DNA from: Planctomycetota bacterium
Lineage (GTDB): Bacteria > Planctomycetota > Phycisphaerae > UBA1845 > PWPN01
Assembly (NCBI GenBank): GCA_016209665.1
Contig: JACQVT010000672.1
Coordinates: 1 to 9,843 of the forward strand
Direction: 5' to 3'
Length of the DNA: 9,843 bases
Shown: positions 1 to 6,858 of the stretch, piece by piece
Numbering within the stretch: position 1 is the first letter of the stretch
Layout: each line of letters begins with the position of its first letter
Translations under genes and position numbers: made by a program
The notes under the pieces: model-generated
The model's input: only the letters and a program-made list of their open reading frames with translations
The model's database searches: none
Told to the model about the DNA's origin: nothing

Positions 1-1
1 G

Positions 2-385
2 CTCGGCGCCCCCATCGTCACCTCCCAGGCAGGCCGCACCCGGGTGGCCTGGTCCCGGCTGCTGGACGTTGGTCCACCATCGTTCGGCATGTCGGTGTTT
101 CCGCTCAAACGAGAGTTGATCATTCTGGCCACGGCGTGGGTGCTGCTGCTGCCCCCCCGTATCCGCTGGAGAACCGCGGCCATCGGCCTACTGCTGTTGG
201 TTCAGGCGCTCCTTATTATTCGGATGGCCGGCGCGGACCCCATCCACCCGAGGATCGGCGGCATCGTGCTCGGACTGTTGAATCTGCTGGCTGCGGTCGT
301 CATACTGGTCTGGCGTTCGCCGCGTCCGCAGGCCGCTCGAGAAAACGTACCAACCAGCCTGTTTGTTATGAAGGAGCTGGGATGA
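2..385 (+). CDS. Small integral membrane protein, 5'-truncated, unknown function
   Basis: The frame is open from the left edge to the TGA at 383-385, so only the last 127 residues are visible; a GTG at 44 is possible as a start but nothing requires it. The visible part has three hydrophobic stretches suited to membrane helices, at about visible residues 38-52, 58-74 and 85-104, separated by Arg-rich or Pro-rich turns, and a short polar tail. I do not recognise the family. The stop overlaps the ATG of upp by ATGA and the upp ribosome-binding site lies inside this gene, so the two are probably co-transcribed and translationally coupled. That the frame is coding is supported by its clean hydrophobic pattern and this junction. 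Its function is not inferable from the fragment. Confidence 0.7.
   Translation, partial: LGAPIVTSQAGRTRVAWSRLLDVGPPSFGMSVFPLKRELIILATAWVLLLPPRIRWRTAAIGLLLLVQALLIIRMAGADPIHPRIGGIVLGLLNLLAAVVILVWRSPRPQAARENVPTSLFVMKELG
371..376 (+). promoter_or_regulatory. Ribosome-binding site of upp
   Basis: AAGGAG lies five bases before the ATG at 382. It fixes that ATG as the upp start rather than upstream in-frame codons, and it sits inside the 3' end of the preceding membrane-protein gene. Confidence 0.85.
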
Positions 386-1017
386 CATCGAACGGCAATG
401 TGCATGTCATCACGCATCCCCTTGTGCAGCGGAAGCTTACGTCAGCCCGCGACGCCCGTTCGCCGAGCGAGGTGTTCCGGCGGTTGCTGGCAGAGATCGC
501 CATGTTGATGGCCTATGAGATCACGCGGACGTATCCGGTCGATCCGGTCGAGGTCAAGACGCCGCTGGGCACGGCCACCGGGACGGAGCTGCGACATGGT
601 ATCACGCTGGTGCCGATCCTGCGAGCCGGCCTGGGTATGGCGGACGGCATCCTGCGGCTGATTCCGCAGGCCCGGGTCGGCCATCTGGGCATCTACCGCG
701 ATGAAACCACGTTGGCGCCGGTGGTGTATTATAACAAGCTGCCGCCCGACATCGCCGAGACGGACGTGATCCTGATCGACCCGATGCTGGCAACCGGGGG
801 ATCGAGCGTGGTGGCGATCGACGCGATCAAGCAGACCGGGGCCAAGACGATCAAGCTGCTGTGCCTGGTCGCCGCCCCGGAGGGGATCGCCCGGCTGACG
901 ACGGCCCACCCGGACGTGGCGGTGTATACGGCGGCGATCGACTCGCATCTGAACGAGGATGGCTACATCTTGCCGGGCCTGGGCGACGCCGGCGACCGGA
1001 TTTTTGGCACTCTGTAA
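382..1017 (+). CDS. upp: Uracil phosphoribosyltransferase
   Basis: Makes UMP and pyrophosphate from uracil and PRPP in the cytoplasmic pyrimidine salvage pathway. The product is 211 residues, the usual length for bacterial Upp (about 208). The N-terminus has the family pattern HVITHPLVQRKLT (residues 8-20). PILRAGLGM (78-86) follows, then the PRPP-binding loop with DPMLATGGS at 133-141. The C-terminal uracil-binding segment GYILPGLGDAGDRIFGT spans 194-210. The start at 382 is chosen because of the AAGGAG five bases upstream, because homologues begin just before the HPL motif, and because it gives an ATGA overlap with the preceding membrane-protein gene. The same frame stays open upstream to about 136, but that extension is the shifted reading of the membrane gene. 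sppA follows after 67 bases on the same strand and may share the transcript. No key residue is missing. Confidence 0.97.
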   Translation: MTSNGNVHVITHPLVQRKLTSARDARSPSEVFRRLLAEIAMLMAYEITRTYPVDPVEVKTPLGTATGTELRHGITLVPILRAGLGMADGILRLIPQARVGHLGIYRDETTLAPVVYYNKLPPDIAETDVILIDPMLATGGSSVVAIDAIKQTGAKTIKLLCLVAAPEGIARLTTAHPDVAVYTAAIDSHLNEDGYILPGLGDAGDRIFGTL

Positions 1018-1084
1018 TCCCGCGGCCGACGCAGCGTCCATCGGGTAAGAGGTTCGACGGGACAGACAAGTCGGGAGACTGATC

Positions 1085-2935
1085 ATGCCACACATGAAAC
1101 GAGGTTTTGCGGCAGCGCTGATTGCGATCACGCTGGTCTGGGGGCCGCGGGTCCGGGCGGCGGACACGACCGACATCGAGGCCCCGGCGGGCACGATCGC
1201 CGTGTTCCGGCTGGCGGGCGAGCTTCGTGAAGCCCCACCGCAGCTCGACTTCGGCTTCGACGAAGATCGCGTCACCCTGTACCAACTGCTGAACCGGCTC
1301 AACAAGGCCAAGAAGGACGCGAAGATCAAGGCCGTCATGCTGCTGTTCGACGAGCCCATGATCGGCTGGGCCCAGCGGCAGGAGATTCGCCAGGCCATTC
1401 AGGCTCTCAAGGCCGCCGACAAGGACGTCTACTGCCTGCTCGAGGAGGAGAGCCAGGGCACCTACGCCATGGCCTGCGGGGCGTCGCGGGTCTACATGGC
1501 CCCCACCGGGGAGCTGAACCTCATCGGCCTGCACATCGAGCAGGCGTACCTCAAGGGCCTGCTCGACAAGGTCCACGTGCAGGCGGACCTCGAGCACATG
1601 GGCGCGTACAAGGGCGCGGGCGAGCCGTTCACGCGGACCGGCCCCTCCGACGAGGCCAAGGAGATGCTCGACTGGCTCATCAAGGACCTCTTCGAGCAGA
1701 TGGTGCAGCAGATCGCCGAGGACCGCCACTTGCAGCCGGAGGAGGTCAAGGCCCTGATCGACCGCGGCCCGTTCAACCCCAAGGAGGCCCTGGAGGCCAA
1801 GCTGATCGACGAGATCGCCTACCCCGAGCAGGTCGTCAAGTCGTTCCAGGAGCGCTACGGCAAGAAAGTGGAGCTGGTCCACAACTATGGGGCGAGGAAG
1901 CTGCCCGAGGTCGATTTCTCGAGCCCGTTCGCGATCTTCAAGCTGTTCGGGGAGATGATGTCGAAGAGCAAGGGGGCGGCCAAGTCGCAGATCGCGGTGG
2001 TGTACATCGACGGGCTGATCGTTCCCGGCAAGACCGAGGACGACTTCTTCGGGGACGGCGGGATCGTGGGCAGCACCACGATGCGGCGGCTGCTGGCCCG
2101 GATCCGCCAGGACGATGCCGTTAAGGCGGTCGTGTTGCGCGTCTCGTCGCCCGGCGGGTCGGCGTTGGCCAGCGACATCATCTGGAACGCCACGAAAGAA
2201 CTCGGCGACGAAAAGCCCCTGATCGTGTCGATGGGCGACGTGGCGGCGAGCGGCGGGTACTACGTGTCGGTCAGCGGGGCGACGATCTTCGCCGATCCGG
2301 GCACGATCACCGGGTCGATCGGCGTTCTGGGGGGCAAGCTGGTGACGGTGGGCCTGTGGAACTGGCTGGGCGTTACGTTCCACGAGTCGTCCCTGGGCCG
2401 CAACGCCGACCTGTTCAACACCAACCGGCCGTTCGACGACCGTCAGCGGGCGATCGTCCGCAAATACATGAAGGAGGTCTACGACGTGTTCAAGGAGCGG
2501 GTCGTCGCCGGCCGCAAGGACAGACTTAAGGACGAGATTGAGGAGCTGGCCGGCGGGCGCGTGTACACTGGGCGCCAGGCCCTGGCCAAGGGCCTGGTCG
2601 ATCAGCTCGGCGGGCTGCAAGACGCCATCAAGTTCGCCGCGTCCGAAGCCAAGGTCGGCAACTACGACGTGGTGGAATTCCCCGAGGCCAAGAACTTCTT
2701 CGAGATGCTCTTCAAGAGCCTCGCCGGCGAGGAGGACAAAGACCAGGGTGACTCGGTGCAGATCCGGCACCGGGGCTGGCTCCTCACCATGCCGGCGGTG
2801 ACCGAACTCACCCGCGTGCTGTCGAAGGTCGACCCGGCCAAGTCGCGGATGGTTTTGGAGATGCTCCTGCGGCTGGAAATGCTGAGTCGGGAAAGCACGC
2901 TGTTGGTGACGCCCAGCGTCCTGCTGATCCGCTGA
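1085..2935 (+). CDS. sppA: Signal peptide peptidase SppA, 67K type (peptidase S49)
   Basis: Serine protease of the cell envelope that degrades signal peptides left after secretion. It uses a Ser/Lys dyad split between two homologous halves. The 616 residues match the long two-domain form (E. coli SppA is 618). The N-terminal S49 half carries the lysine in GAYKGAGEPF (K176). The C-terminal half has RVSSPGGSALASD (352-364), the nucleophile in AASGGYY (S389) and GTITGSIGV (406-414). Residues 1-25 are a short basic, hydrophobic leader ending in VRA before AD, which reads like a cleavable signal peptide rather than the long anchor of the E. coli enzyme; this is inference. GGGAG at 1073-1077, seven bases before the ATG, supports the start over a second Met codon at 1094. 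The gene follows upp after 67 bases with no obvious terminator between. Residues from about 540 on form a C-terminal extension beyond the conserved core. Confidence 0.95.
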   Translation: MPHMKRGFAAALIAITLVWGPRVRAADTTDIEAPAGTIAVFRLAGELREAPPQLDFGFDEDRVTLYQLLNRLNKAKKDAKIKAVMLLFDEPMIGWAQRQEIRQAIQALKAADKDVYCLLEEESQGTYAMACGASRVYMAPTGELNLIGLHIEQAYLKGLLDKVHVQADLEHMGAYKGAGEPFTRTGPSDEAKEMLDWLIKDLFEQMVQQIAEDRHLQPEEVKALIDRGPFNPKEALEAKLIDEIAYPEQVVKSFQERYGKKVELVHNYGARKLPEVDFSSPFAIFKLFGEMMSKSKGAAKSQIAVVYIDGLIVPGKTEDDFFGDGGIVGSTTMRRLLARIRQDDAVKAVVLRVSSPGGSALASDIIWNATKELGDEKPLIVSMGDVAASGGYYVSVSGATIFADPGTITGSIGVLGGKLVTVGLWNWLGVTFHESSLGRNADLFNTNRPFDDRQRAIVRKYMKEVYDVFKERVVAGRKDRLKDEIEELAGGRVYTGRQALAKGLVDQLGGLQDAIKFAASEAKVGNYDVVEFPEAKNFFEMLFKSLAGEEDKDQGDSVQIRHRGWLLTMPAVTELTRVLSKVDPAKSRMVLEMLLRLEMLSRESTLLVTPSVLLIR

Positions 2936-2953
2936 GGCTCGGCGTCCAGGCGC

Positions 2954-4009
2954 TCACGGGGCGACACCCAGCAGGGCTCGGGCGATGGTCTGGACCGGCT
3001 CGGACGGACCACGGAAGGCCCAGAGCTGCGAGACGTCGGTCACGGAGGTGACTCCTTCGAGCTGACTGATGGCCGGCGAATGGAACGCCAATTCGCAGTA
3101 CGCGCCGGTCGCGTTCAGCACGTTGAGCGCCTGCACCGAGTAGCCCAGGTCCTTCGGGTCGTCCTTGGGCACGTCCACGTATTCGCCGGAGGGGTTCACC
3201 AGGAAGTTGCACACCACCAGCGAGGACGTATCGCCCGTGCGTCTGAAGTACCCGGCCCGCCCCGTGGCGGACGCCGCCCGGATCGCGATCCTGTGCTCGC
3301 CGGCGAAGTCGGTCTTGAACCGGACCACGCGGTCCTCGCAGGTGAGGCGATCGGCGGGGATCTCGCCGCTCAAGAGCCGAGGCTGCGTTCGTGCGTAGGT
3401 CGGCACGAGCAGTTCGCCCCCGTGGGGGAGCTGGACGAGGTTCCAGACGCCGATCGGCACGGGCTTGCGCACGCTGTCGCCCATGAAGGACAGGATGGTC
3501 CGCTGCGTGTAGCCGGCGTACTGGACGGCGGCCACCTGTGAGGCCCACTGCGGCTCGCGCCGCAGCGGCTGCGGTGCGGGCTCGAACCATCTCACCAGTT
3601 CCACCTCCACGTCGCGGAACGAGCGGGCGACGTACAGCGACATCCGCCGGATGAGACCCAGGCGGTCGTGCTTGTGCAGGACCTCGTAAGGAACGCCGTC
3701 GAGCTGTTGGGGGCGGACGTGGCGGGAGGTGTCGGGGTAACCGGGGAAGAACAGGTCCAACTCCGGGGCCAGCCACGTCCGGCCGCCGCCCGTGTCGTTG
3801 GAGCCCTTCTCGCTGAACAGTCTCCTGGCTGAGTCGGGGAACTCGAGCACCGGATTGGTCCAGAAAAAGTTCTCGTCGCTGCGGGCCGTGCACAGCCCCA
3901 GTACCCGTGCGCCATAAGGCAGCAGCAGCAGCCGACTGCCGTCGCCTGGCTCGTACGTCTGCGTCGGCTTGCTCACCGCCGCCAGCGACTTCTGCACCAT
4001 CTTGAGCAT
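2954..4009 (-). CDS. Galactose-mutarotase-like protein of unknown function (possibly DUF6786)
   Basis: A 351-residue protein without a signal peptide or membrane segment, so probably cytoplasmic. The N-terminal part has GARVLGL (33-39), ENFFWTNP (46-53) and GGGRTWLAPELDLFFPGYP (74-92). The Gly-Gly-x-Arg-x-Trp pattern followed by an acidic-aromatic loop recalls beta-sandwich sugar-binding folds of the mutarotase type. I recall similar proteins from planctomycetes and Bacteroidota, probably those grouped as DUF6786, but I cannot confirm this without a profile search. No catalytic function can be assigned. The ATG at 4009 has GAGG eight bases upstream; the Met at codon 4 is a less likely alternative. 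The gene converges with sppA, leaving 18 bases between the stop codons. An 8-bp inverted repeat begins 45 bases upstream of the start and may be an operator. The large overlapping minus-strand frame at 2808-3893 is a shadow of it. Confidence 0.8.
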   Translation of the reverse strand: MLKMVQKSLAAVSKPTQTYEPGDGSRLLLLPYGARVLGLCTARSDENFFWTNPVLEFPDSARRLFSEKGSNDTGGGRTWLAPELDLFFPGYPDTSRHVRPQQLDGVPYEVLHKHDRLGLIRRMSLYVARSFRDVEVELVRWFEPAPQPLRREPQWASQVAAVQYAGYTQRTILSFMGDSVRKPVPIGVWNLVQLPHGGELLVPTYARTQPRLLSGEIPADRLTCEDRVVRFKTDFAGEHRIAIRAASATGRAGYFRRTGDTSSLVVCNFLVNPSGEYVDVPKDDPKDLGYSVQALNVLNATGAYCELAFHSPAISQLEGVTSVTDVSQLWAFRGPSEPVQTIARALLGVAP

Positions 4010-4053
4010 ATCGAGGGCCTCACAAGCTGAATGGCACGTCCTAGCGACCCGTT

Positions 4054-4087
4054 TACCGGACGCTCACGGGTGTCGCCGAGTCCGGTA
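4054..4087. repeat. 8-bp inverted repeat upstream of the mutarotase-like gene
   Basis: TACCGGAC at 4054-4061 and GTCCGGTA at 4080-4087 are perfect reverse complements with an 18-base spacer. The near arm is 45 bases upstream of the minus-strand start at 4009, a position where a dimeric regulator or a 5'-leader hairpin could act. Chance occurrence is possible in GC-rich DNA. Confidence 0.5.
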
Positions 4088-4242
4088 CCGCACGTCCGAA
4101 TCGGCAGGGCACCGGGAGTTCCGCGTGACCCATGCGCAGATCAAAGTCCTGGAAGGCTTATCGGCTGTCGGCCTTTGTGATGTGAGGTATCCTGGGGGCA
4201 GAATCGACGCCGAGCGCGGCGGTCCTCGGCCGCACCACAGCC

Positions 4243-4286
4243 AGCGCCGGGTACTCCGCCCCCCGCAAGGGACGGATCCCGGCGCT
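4243..4286 (-). terminator. Possible stem-loop terminator after the multi-YHS gene
   Basis: AGCGCCGGG (4243-4251) and CCCGGCGCT (4278-4286) form a perfect 9-bp GC-rich stem with a 26-base loop, starting about 30 bases past the stop codon at 4316 on the minus strand. No T-run follows the stem, so it is not a classical Rho-independent terminator. It could instead protect the mRNA 3' end or be incidental. Confidence 0.35.
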
Positions 4287-4315
4287 CCCCGACGTACCCT
4301 CGCCCCGCCGGCGGC

Positions 4316-5251
4316 CTACTTGCCGCCCACCGGGGTCAGCTTCATCCCGCATAGGGGGCAGCGCCCGGCATCGGTCTGCACCACGTCCGGATGCGTCGAG
4401 CAGGTATACGCCTTGTCCGCCCCGCCGGCCCGCTTGACCATCTCGTCCCGCAGGGCCTTGGTGTACTTGGCGGGGTCGGCCTTGAAGGTCTCAGCGCACT
4501 TTTCCCCGCCGACCACGTAGCTCATGCCGTTATGCTCGATGGTCTTGCCGGCGGCTCGTTTGTGGAGGCCCGCGCCGCCCTTGGAGACGCACACCGGGCA
4601 CACGACCAGGTCGTCCTTGGCCGTCTTACCGTAGGCCGCCAGCCCGGCCGTCGGCCGCAGGGCCTCCTCGAACTTCTTGGGATCCGCCTTGTACTTGGCG
4701 ATGCAGCCCCCGCAGCAGAAGTAAACCTTCTTGCCGTCCTGCTCGGCGAAGACCGCCGCGTCGACGGCGTTACCACTGATCGGGCAGTGAACCTGCGCGA
4801 TCGACACTGCGGCCAGCTTCGGCAGGTACTTCTCCGCGCTGGCCGCGAACTTCTTGTCGCAGCCCTTGCAGCAGAAGTACACCCGCTCGCCGTTGTGCAG
4901 AGTGGACACGTCGGGGTCGATCTCGCCGCCCATTACCGGGCATTCGGTCTGCACCCGCTGCGGGTACACCTGTTTGTAGACCGCCGGCATGTGCTTCATG
5001 GGGTCGGCCTTGAACTTCTCGGCGCAGCCCTTGCAGCAGAACAGGACCTTCTGGCCCTCGTACTCCGTCGAGACGCCGGCGTCGACGGGCTTGCCCGACA
5101 GCGGGCAGGTGGCCTGCCCGGCGACCGGCATCTTCGTGACGTGTTCCGATTCGCCCGCCTTCTTGGCGGCCTCGTCGTTCTTCTTCTCGGCCAAGGCGAT
5201 CAGCGGCACGATCGCGAAGGCCCCTGCGCACACCAGGATCGCTCGTCTCAT
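4316..5251 (-). CDS. Secreted metal-binding protein with tandem YHS/TRASH-type repeats and a C-terminal heavy-metal-binding motif
   Basis: A 311-residue protein. Residues 1-21 form a signal peptide ending in LALA-like sequence before EKK, so it is probably periplasmic. Three cysteine repeats follow, each CPxxG, about 20 residues, then FCCxGC: C49/C72/C73/C76, C104/C127/C128/C131 and C156/C179/C180/C183. A fourth repeat keeps C218, C221 and C252, but the CC pair is replaced by G248-G249. Three of the four repeats carry KADP after the last cysteine. The C-terminus, YTCSTHPDVVQTDAGRCPLC (282-301) followed by GMKLTP, matches the heavy-metal-binding motif seen in copper-efflux proteins (CxxHP, CPxCGMxL). 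Copper, zinc or another soft metal is the likely ligand; the role (binding, storage, delivery) is inferred. AGGAAGGAAGG seven bases before 5251 fixes the start; an upstream in-frame ATG at 5296 would bury the signal peptide. The ECF sigma/anti-sigma pair lies upstream on the same strand. Confidence 0.9.
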   Translation of the reverse strand: MRRAILVCAGAFAIVPLIALAEKKNDEAAKKAGESEHVTKMPVAGQATCPLSGKPVDAGVSTEYEGQKVLFCCKGCAEKFKADPMKHMPAVYKQVYPQRVQTECPVMGGEIDPDVSTLHNGERVYFCCKGCDKKFAASAEKYLPKLAAVSIAQVHCPISGNAVDAAVFAEQDGKKVYFCCGGCIAKYKADPKKFEEALRPTAGLAAYGKTAKDDLVVCPVCVSKGGAGLHKRAAGKTIEHNGMSYVVGGEKCAETFKADPAKYTKALRDEMVKRAGGADKAYTCSTHPDVVQTDAGRCPLCGMKLTPVGGK

Positions 5252-5258
5252 GGCTATA

Positions 5259-5269
5259 CCTTCCTTCCT
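5259..5269 (-). promoter_or_regulatory. Ribosome-binding site of the multi-YHS gene
   Basis: On the minus strand AGGAAGGAAGG ends seven bases before the ATG at 5251. This strong doubled Shine-Dalgarno sequence selects that start over the in-frame ATG at 5296 and places the signal peptide at the N-terminus. Confidence 0.85.
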
Positions 5270-5341
5270 GAGAATGGTTGATGGTCCATCTGACAACGAA
5301 ACCGCGCCGGCGGCGGGTTTATTCCCCGGCCCTTAGAGCCG

Positions 5342-5398
5342 ATCCCAAAACCCTGAAATCCGACCCGCCGGAAGCCGGTCCCACACGGGTTTTGGGAT
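5342..5398 (-). terminator. Perfect 12-bp inverted repeat after the anti-sigma gene, possible terminator
   Basis: ATCCCAAAACCC (5342-5353) and GGGTTTTGGGAT (5387-5398) are perfect reverse complements. The 33-base loop contains a small nested hairpin, CCGG-AAG-CCGG (5368-5378). Read on the minus strand, the structure starts six bases after the anti-sigma stop codon, the place for a terminator or mRNA 3' stabiliser, and it separates the sigma operon from the multi-YHS gene. There is no T-run after the stem, so Rho-independent termination is uncertain; a palindromic interspersed repeat is the main alternative. Confidence 0.55.
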
Positions 5399-5404
5399 AG
5401 GCTT

Positions 5405-6259
5405 TTAGTGCATCTGGTGCGGCTCGCCGGCCGCCACATCAGGAGCGATGGCCCGAACGACCGCCTCCAGCCCCTCTCCGGGCGGCATCGTGCTCAGCAC
5501 GCAGTGGCAGGTTGTGGCGCCCATCACGTGCAGCAGCCGCCACGGCCCCACCTGGTCCTGCATGCCGTTCAGATCGCCGATCATGCACCGGGTCGATTGG
5601 CCCCGGTTCGTGTTCAACTTCGCGTCGTGCAGGATGATGAACAGGGGTTCGCCGTCGCGATTATAGGTAGCCGCCAGCCCCGGCGAGTCGCCGAACCTGA
5701 CGCGATACGCCTGGACCAGCCGGTACCCGTCCGGCAACTCGGGCGGCAGGTTGAAACTCAACCCCGGCGCGACCTGCGGGGCCGCCGCCGGCTCGATCGC
5801 CTGGGCGTCGTAACGGCCCAGGAACCGTCGGATTGCCCCGTGCACGTCGGCAACGATACCGTCCATCAGTACGCTGTAGTCGATGACCGCCGCGTCGGCC
5901 CTCCTCGCGCCGCGGTCCAGCGTCACGGTGAACACCACCGCAGCCCCGATCAACAACGCCACGCTGGCGGCCAGGGCGAGCGGCTGACGCAGCAGCCTGA
6001 TCACCCCGCGGCCCGCTTGCCGACCCTCCCCGGCGTCCAGTCGCCGCTCGACCGCGGTCCACAGTTCAGCCGGCGCACCGATCTGACCGGCGGAGGCGTA
6101 CTCACTCAGTCGGCCGGCCAGGGCCGCCAGACCGTCCAACTCGCCCCGGCAGGCCGGGCACTGGGCCAAGTGCGAACGGACGAACTCCGTCTGGCCTGGA
6201 GCCAGCTCGGCGTCCAGGTACGGGCCCAACAGATCGTAAACCCTGTCGTAGTCCATCAT
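5405..6259 (-). CDS. Membrane-anchored anti-sigma factor with zf-HC2 domain
   Basis: Probably holds the sigma factor encoded just upstream inactive until a signal is sensed. The 284 residues show a cytoplasmic zinc-finger anti-sigma domain with HLAQCPAC (H30, C34, C37), a linker, one membrane helix at about 94-114, and an extracytoplasmic domain of about 170 residues. That domain has a predicted amphipathic segment (about 125-155) and a compact C-terminal part with three cysteines: C225 and the TTCHC motif (C251, H252, C253), plus PHQMH at the very end. The Cys/His cluster could bind metal or form a disulfide; this is inference. The first ATG (6259-6257) overlaps the sigma stop codon as ATGA; a second Met codon follows directly, so the start could be one codon later. 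Translational coupling keeps the pair in balance. A 12-bp inverted repeat begins six bases after the stop. Confidence 0.88.
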   Translation of the reverse strand: MMDYDRVYDLLGPYLDAELAPGQTEFVRSHLAQCPACRGELDGLAALAGRLSEYASAGQIGAPAELWTAVERRLDAGEGRQAGRGVIRLLRQPLALAASVALLIGAAVVFTVTLDRGARRADAAVIDYSVLMDGIVADVHGAIRRFLGRYDAQAIEPAAAPQVAPGLSFNLPPELPDGYRLVQAYRVRFGDSPGLAATYNRDGEPLFIILHDAKLNTNRGQSTRCMIGDLNGMQDQVGPWRLLHVMGATTCHCVLSTMPPGEGLEAVVRAIAPDVAAGEPHQMH

Positions 6260-6825
6260 CCTGTTAGATGCCCGGAGGCCGCCGAATCTTCAGCTTCCCG
6301 AGCCACCCGGTCGTCGAGCACGTCCCGAAGCATCCGCCGGGCCCGATTCAGGGCCGAGGCGATGGTCCCCGCCGGCTTGTCGAGCACCCGGGCCATCTCC
6401 TCGTAGCTCAACTCGTTGAAGTGGCGGAGGACGATCAGGCCCCGCTCGTACTCCGGCAACCGGGCCAGGGCTTCCCGGACGTCCACCGCGGCGGCGGTCG
6501 CCGCGTCCGCCGGCGTCTCCCTGACCGCCGCCGACTGTATCTCCCGAAGCTTGTCCCCGTATCGCCGGCGCCGCCGGAGCAGTTGCCGAGCCTCGTTGAT
6601 GGCGATCCGATATATCCAGGTCGTCACGTCGGAATCACCCTGGAACCGGTCGATGCCGGCGAAGACCTTCACGTACACGTCCTGGGCGACGTCGAACGCG
6701 TCGTCCGCGTCGCCGGTCATCCGCAGCAGCAACCGATAGATCGCATCTGAGGTCCGCGCGTACAGCTCCCGCTGGGCACTGCGGTCGCGTTCGCGGCATC
6801 GTCGGATCAGTTCCTGGTCGTTCAC
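6256..6825 (-). CDS. ECF-type RNA polymerase sigma factor (sigma-70 family, RpoE-like)
   Basis: A 189-residue alternative sigma factor that directs RNA polymerase to stress-response promoters. Region 2 is recognised by DAFDVAQDVYVKVF (42-55) and TWIYRIAINEARQLLRR (69-85); region 4 by LPEYERGLIVLRHF (123-136) and the helix-turn-helix LSYEEMARVLDKPAGTIASA (139-158), continuing LNRARRML. Regions 1 and 3 are absent, as in ECF sigma factors. The start is a GTG at 6825-6823; an ATG at 6841 is in another frame. GAGG lies ten bases upstream, a slightly long spacing. The TGA stop overlaps the anti-sigma ATG, so the two are co-translated. ECF factors commonly drive their own operon, but I could not define a promoter here. 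The upstream region has direct repeats flanking a hairpin. The target genes and the signal are unknown; the multi-YHS gene downstream is one candidate target. Confidence 0.95.
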   Translation of the reverse strand: MNDQELIRRCRERDRSAQRELYARTSDAIYRLLLRMTGDADDAFDVAQDVYVKVFAGIDRFQGDSDVTTWIYRIAINEARQLLRRRRRYGDKLREIQSAAVRETPADAATAAAVDVREALARLPEYERGLIVLRHFNELSYEEMARVLDKPAGTIASALNRARRMLRDVLDDRVAREAEDSAASGHLTG

Positions 6826-6858
6826 GGCGATCCAGCCTCATTGTAGCCGCGTGCCCGA

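Larger units (their letters stand above)
4010..4315. other. Intergenic region between two minus-strand genes
   Basis: This 306-base stretch separates the multi-YHS gene (stop at 4316) from the mutarotase-like gene (start at 4009). I see no convincing gene in it; short frames on both strands have no recognisable protein and no good ribosome-binding site. It holds a 9-bp inverted repeat near the YHS stop and an 8-bp inverted repeat near the next gene's start, listed separately. I could not pick a convincing -35/-10 pair, although a promoter for the downstream gene is expected here. Confidence 0.7.

Noticed and set aside
851..2770. 639-residue open frame on the minus strand opposite sppA
   Set aside because: It mirrors the codon structure of sppA, which has full-length family motifs and catalytic residues. 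The antisense product is low-complexity, rich in Leu/Arg/Asp/Val, with no recognisable domain; GC-rich genes often leave such frames open.
2808..3893. 361-residue minus-strand frame overlapping the mutarotase-like gene and the sppA end
   Set aside because: It overlaps another minus-strand gene in a different frame, is Arg/Pro-rich, and runs into the convergent sppA gene.
4158..4352. 64-residue minus-strand frame between the multi-YHS and mutarotase-like genes
   Set aside because: No recognisable protein and its start region overlaps the end of the multi-YHS gene in another frame; it crosses the 9-bp stem-loop.
5228..5230. Cys8 of the multi-YHS protein as a lipoprotein lipobox cysteine
   Set aside because: The residue before it is Val, not Gly, Ala or Ser, and it lies early in the hydrophobic core; a standard signal peptidase site fits better.
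5408..6406. 332-residue plus-strand frame opposite the anti-sigma and sigma genes
   Set aside because: Both minus-strand genes are clearly real; the product is Arg/His/Gln-rich with no family signal, so it is an antisense shadow.
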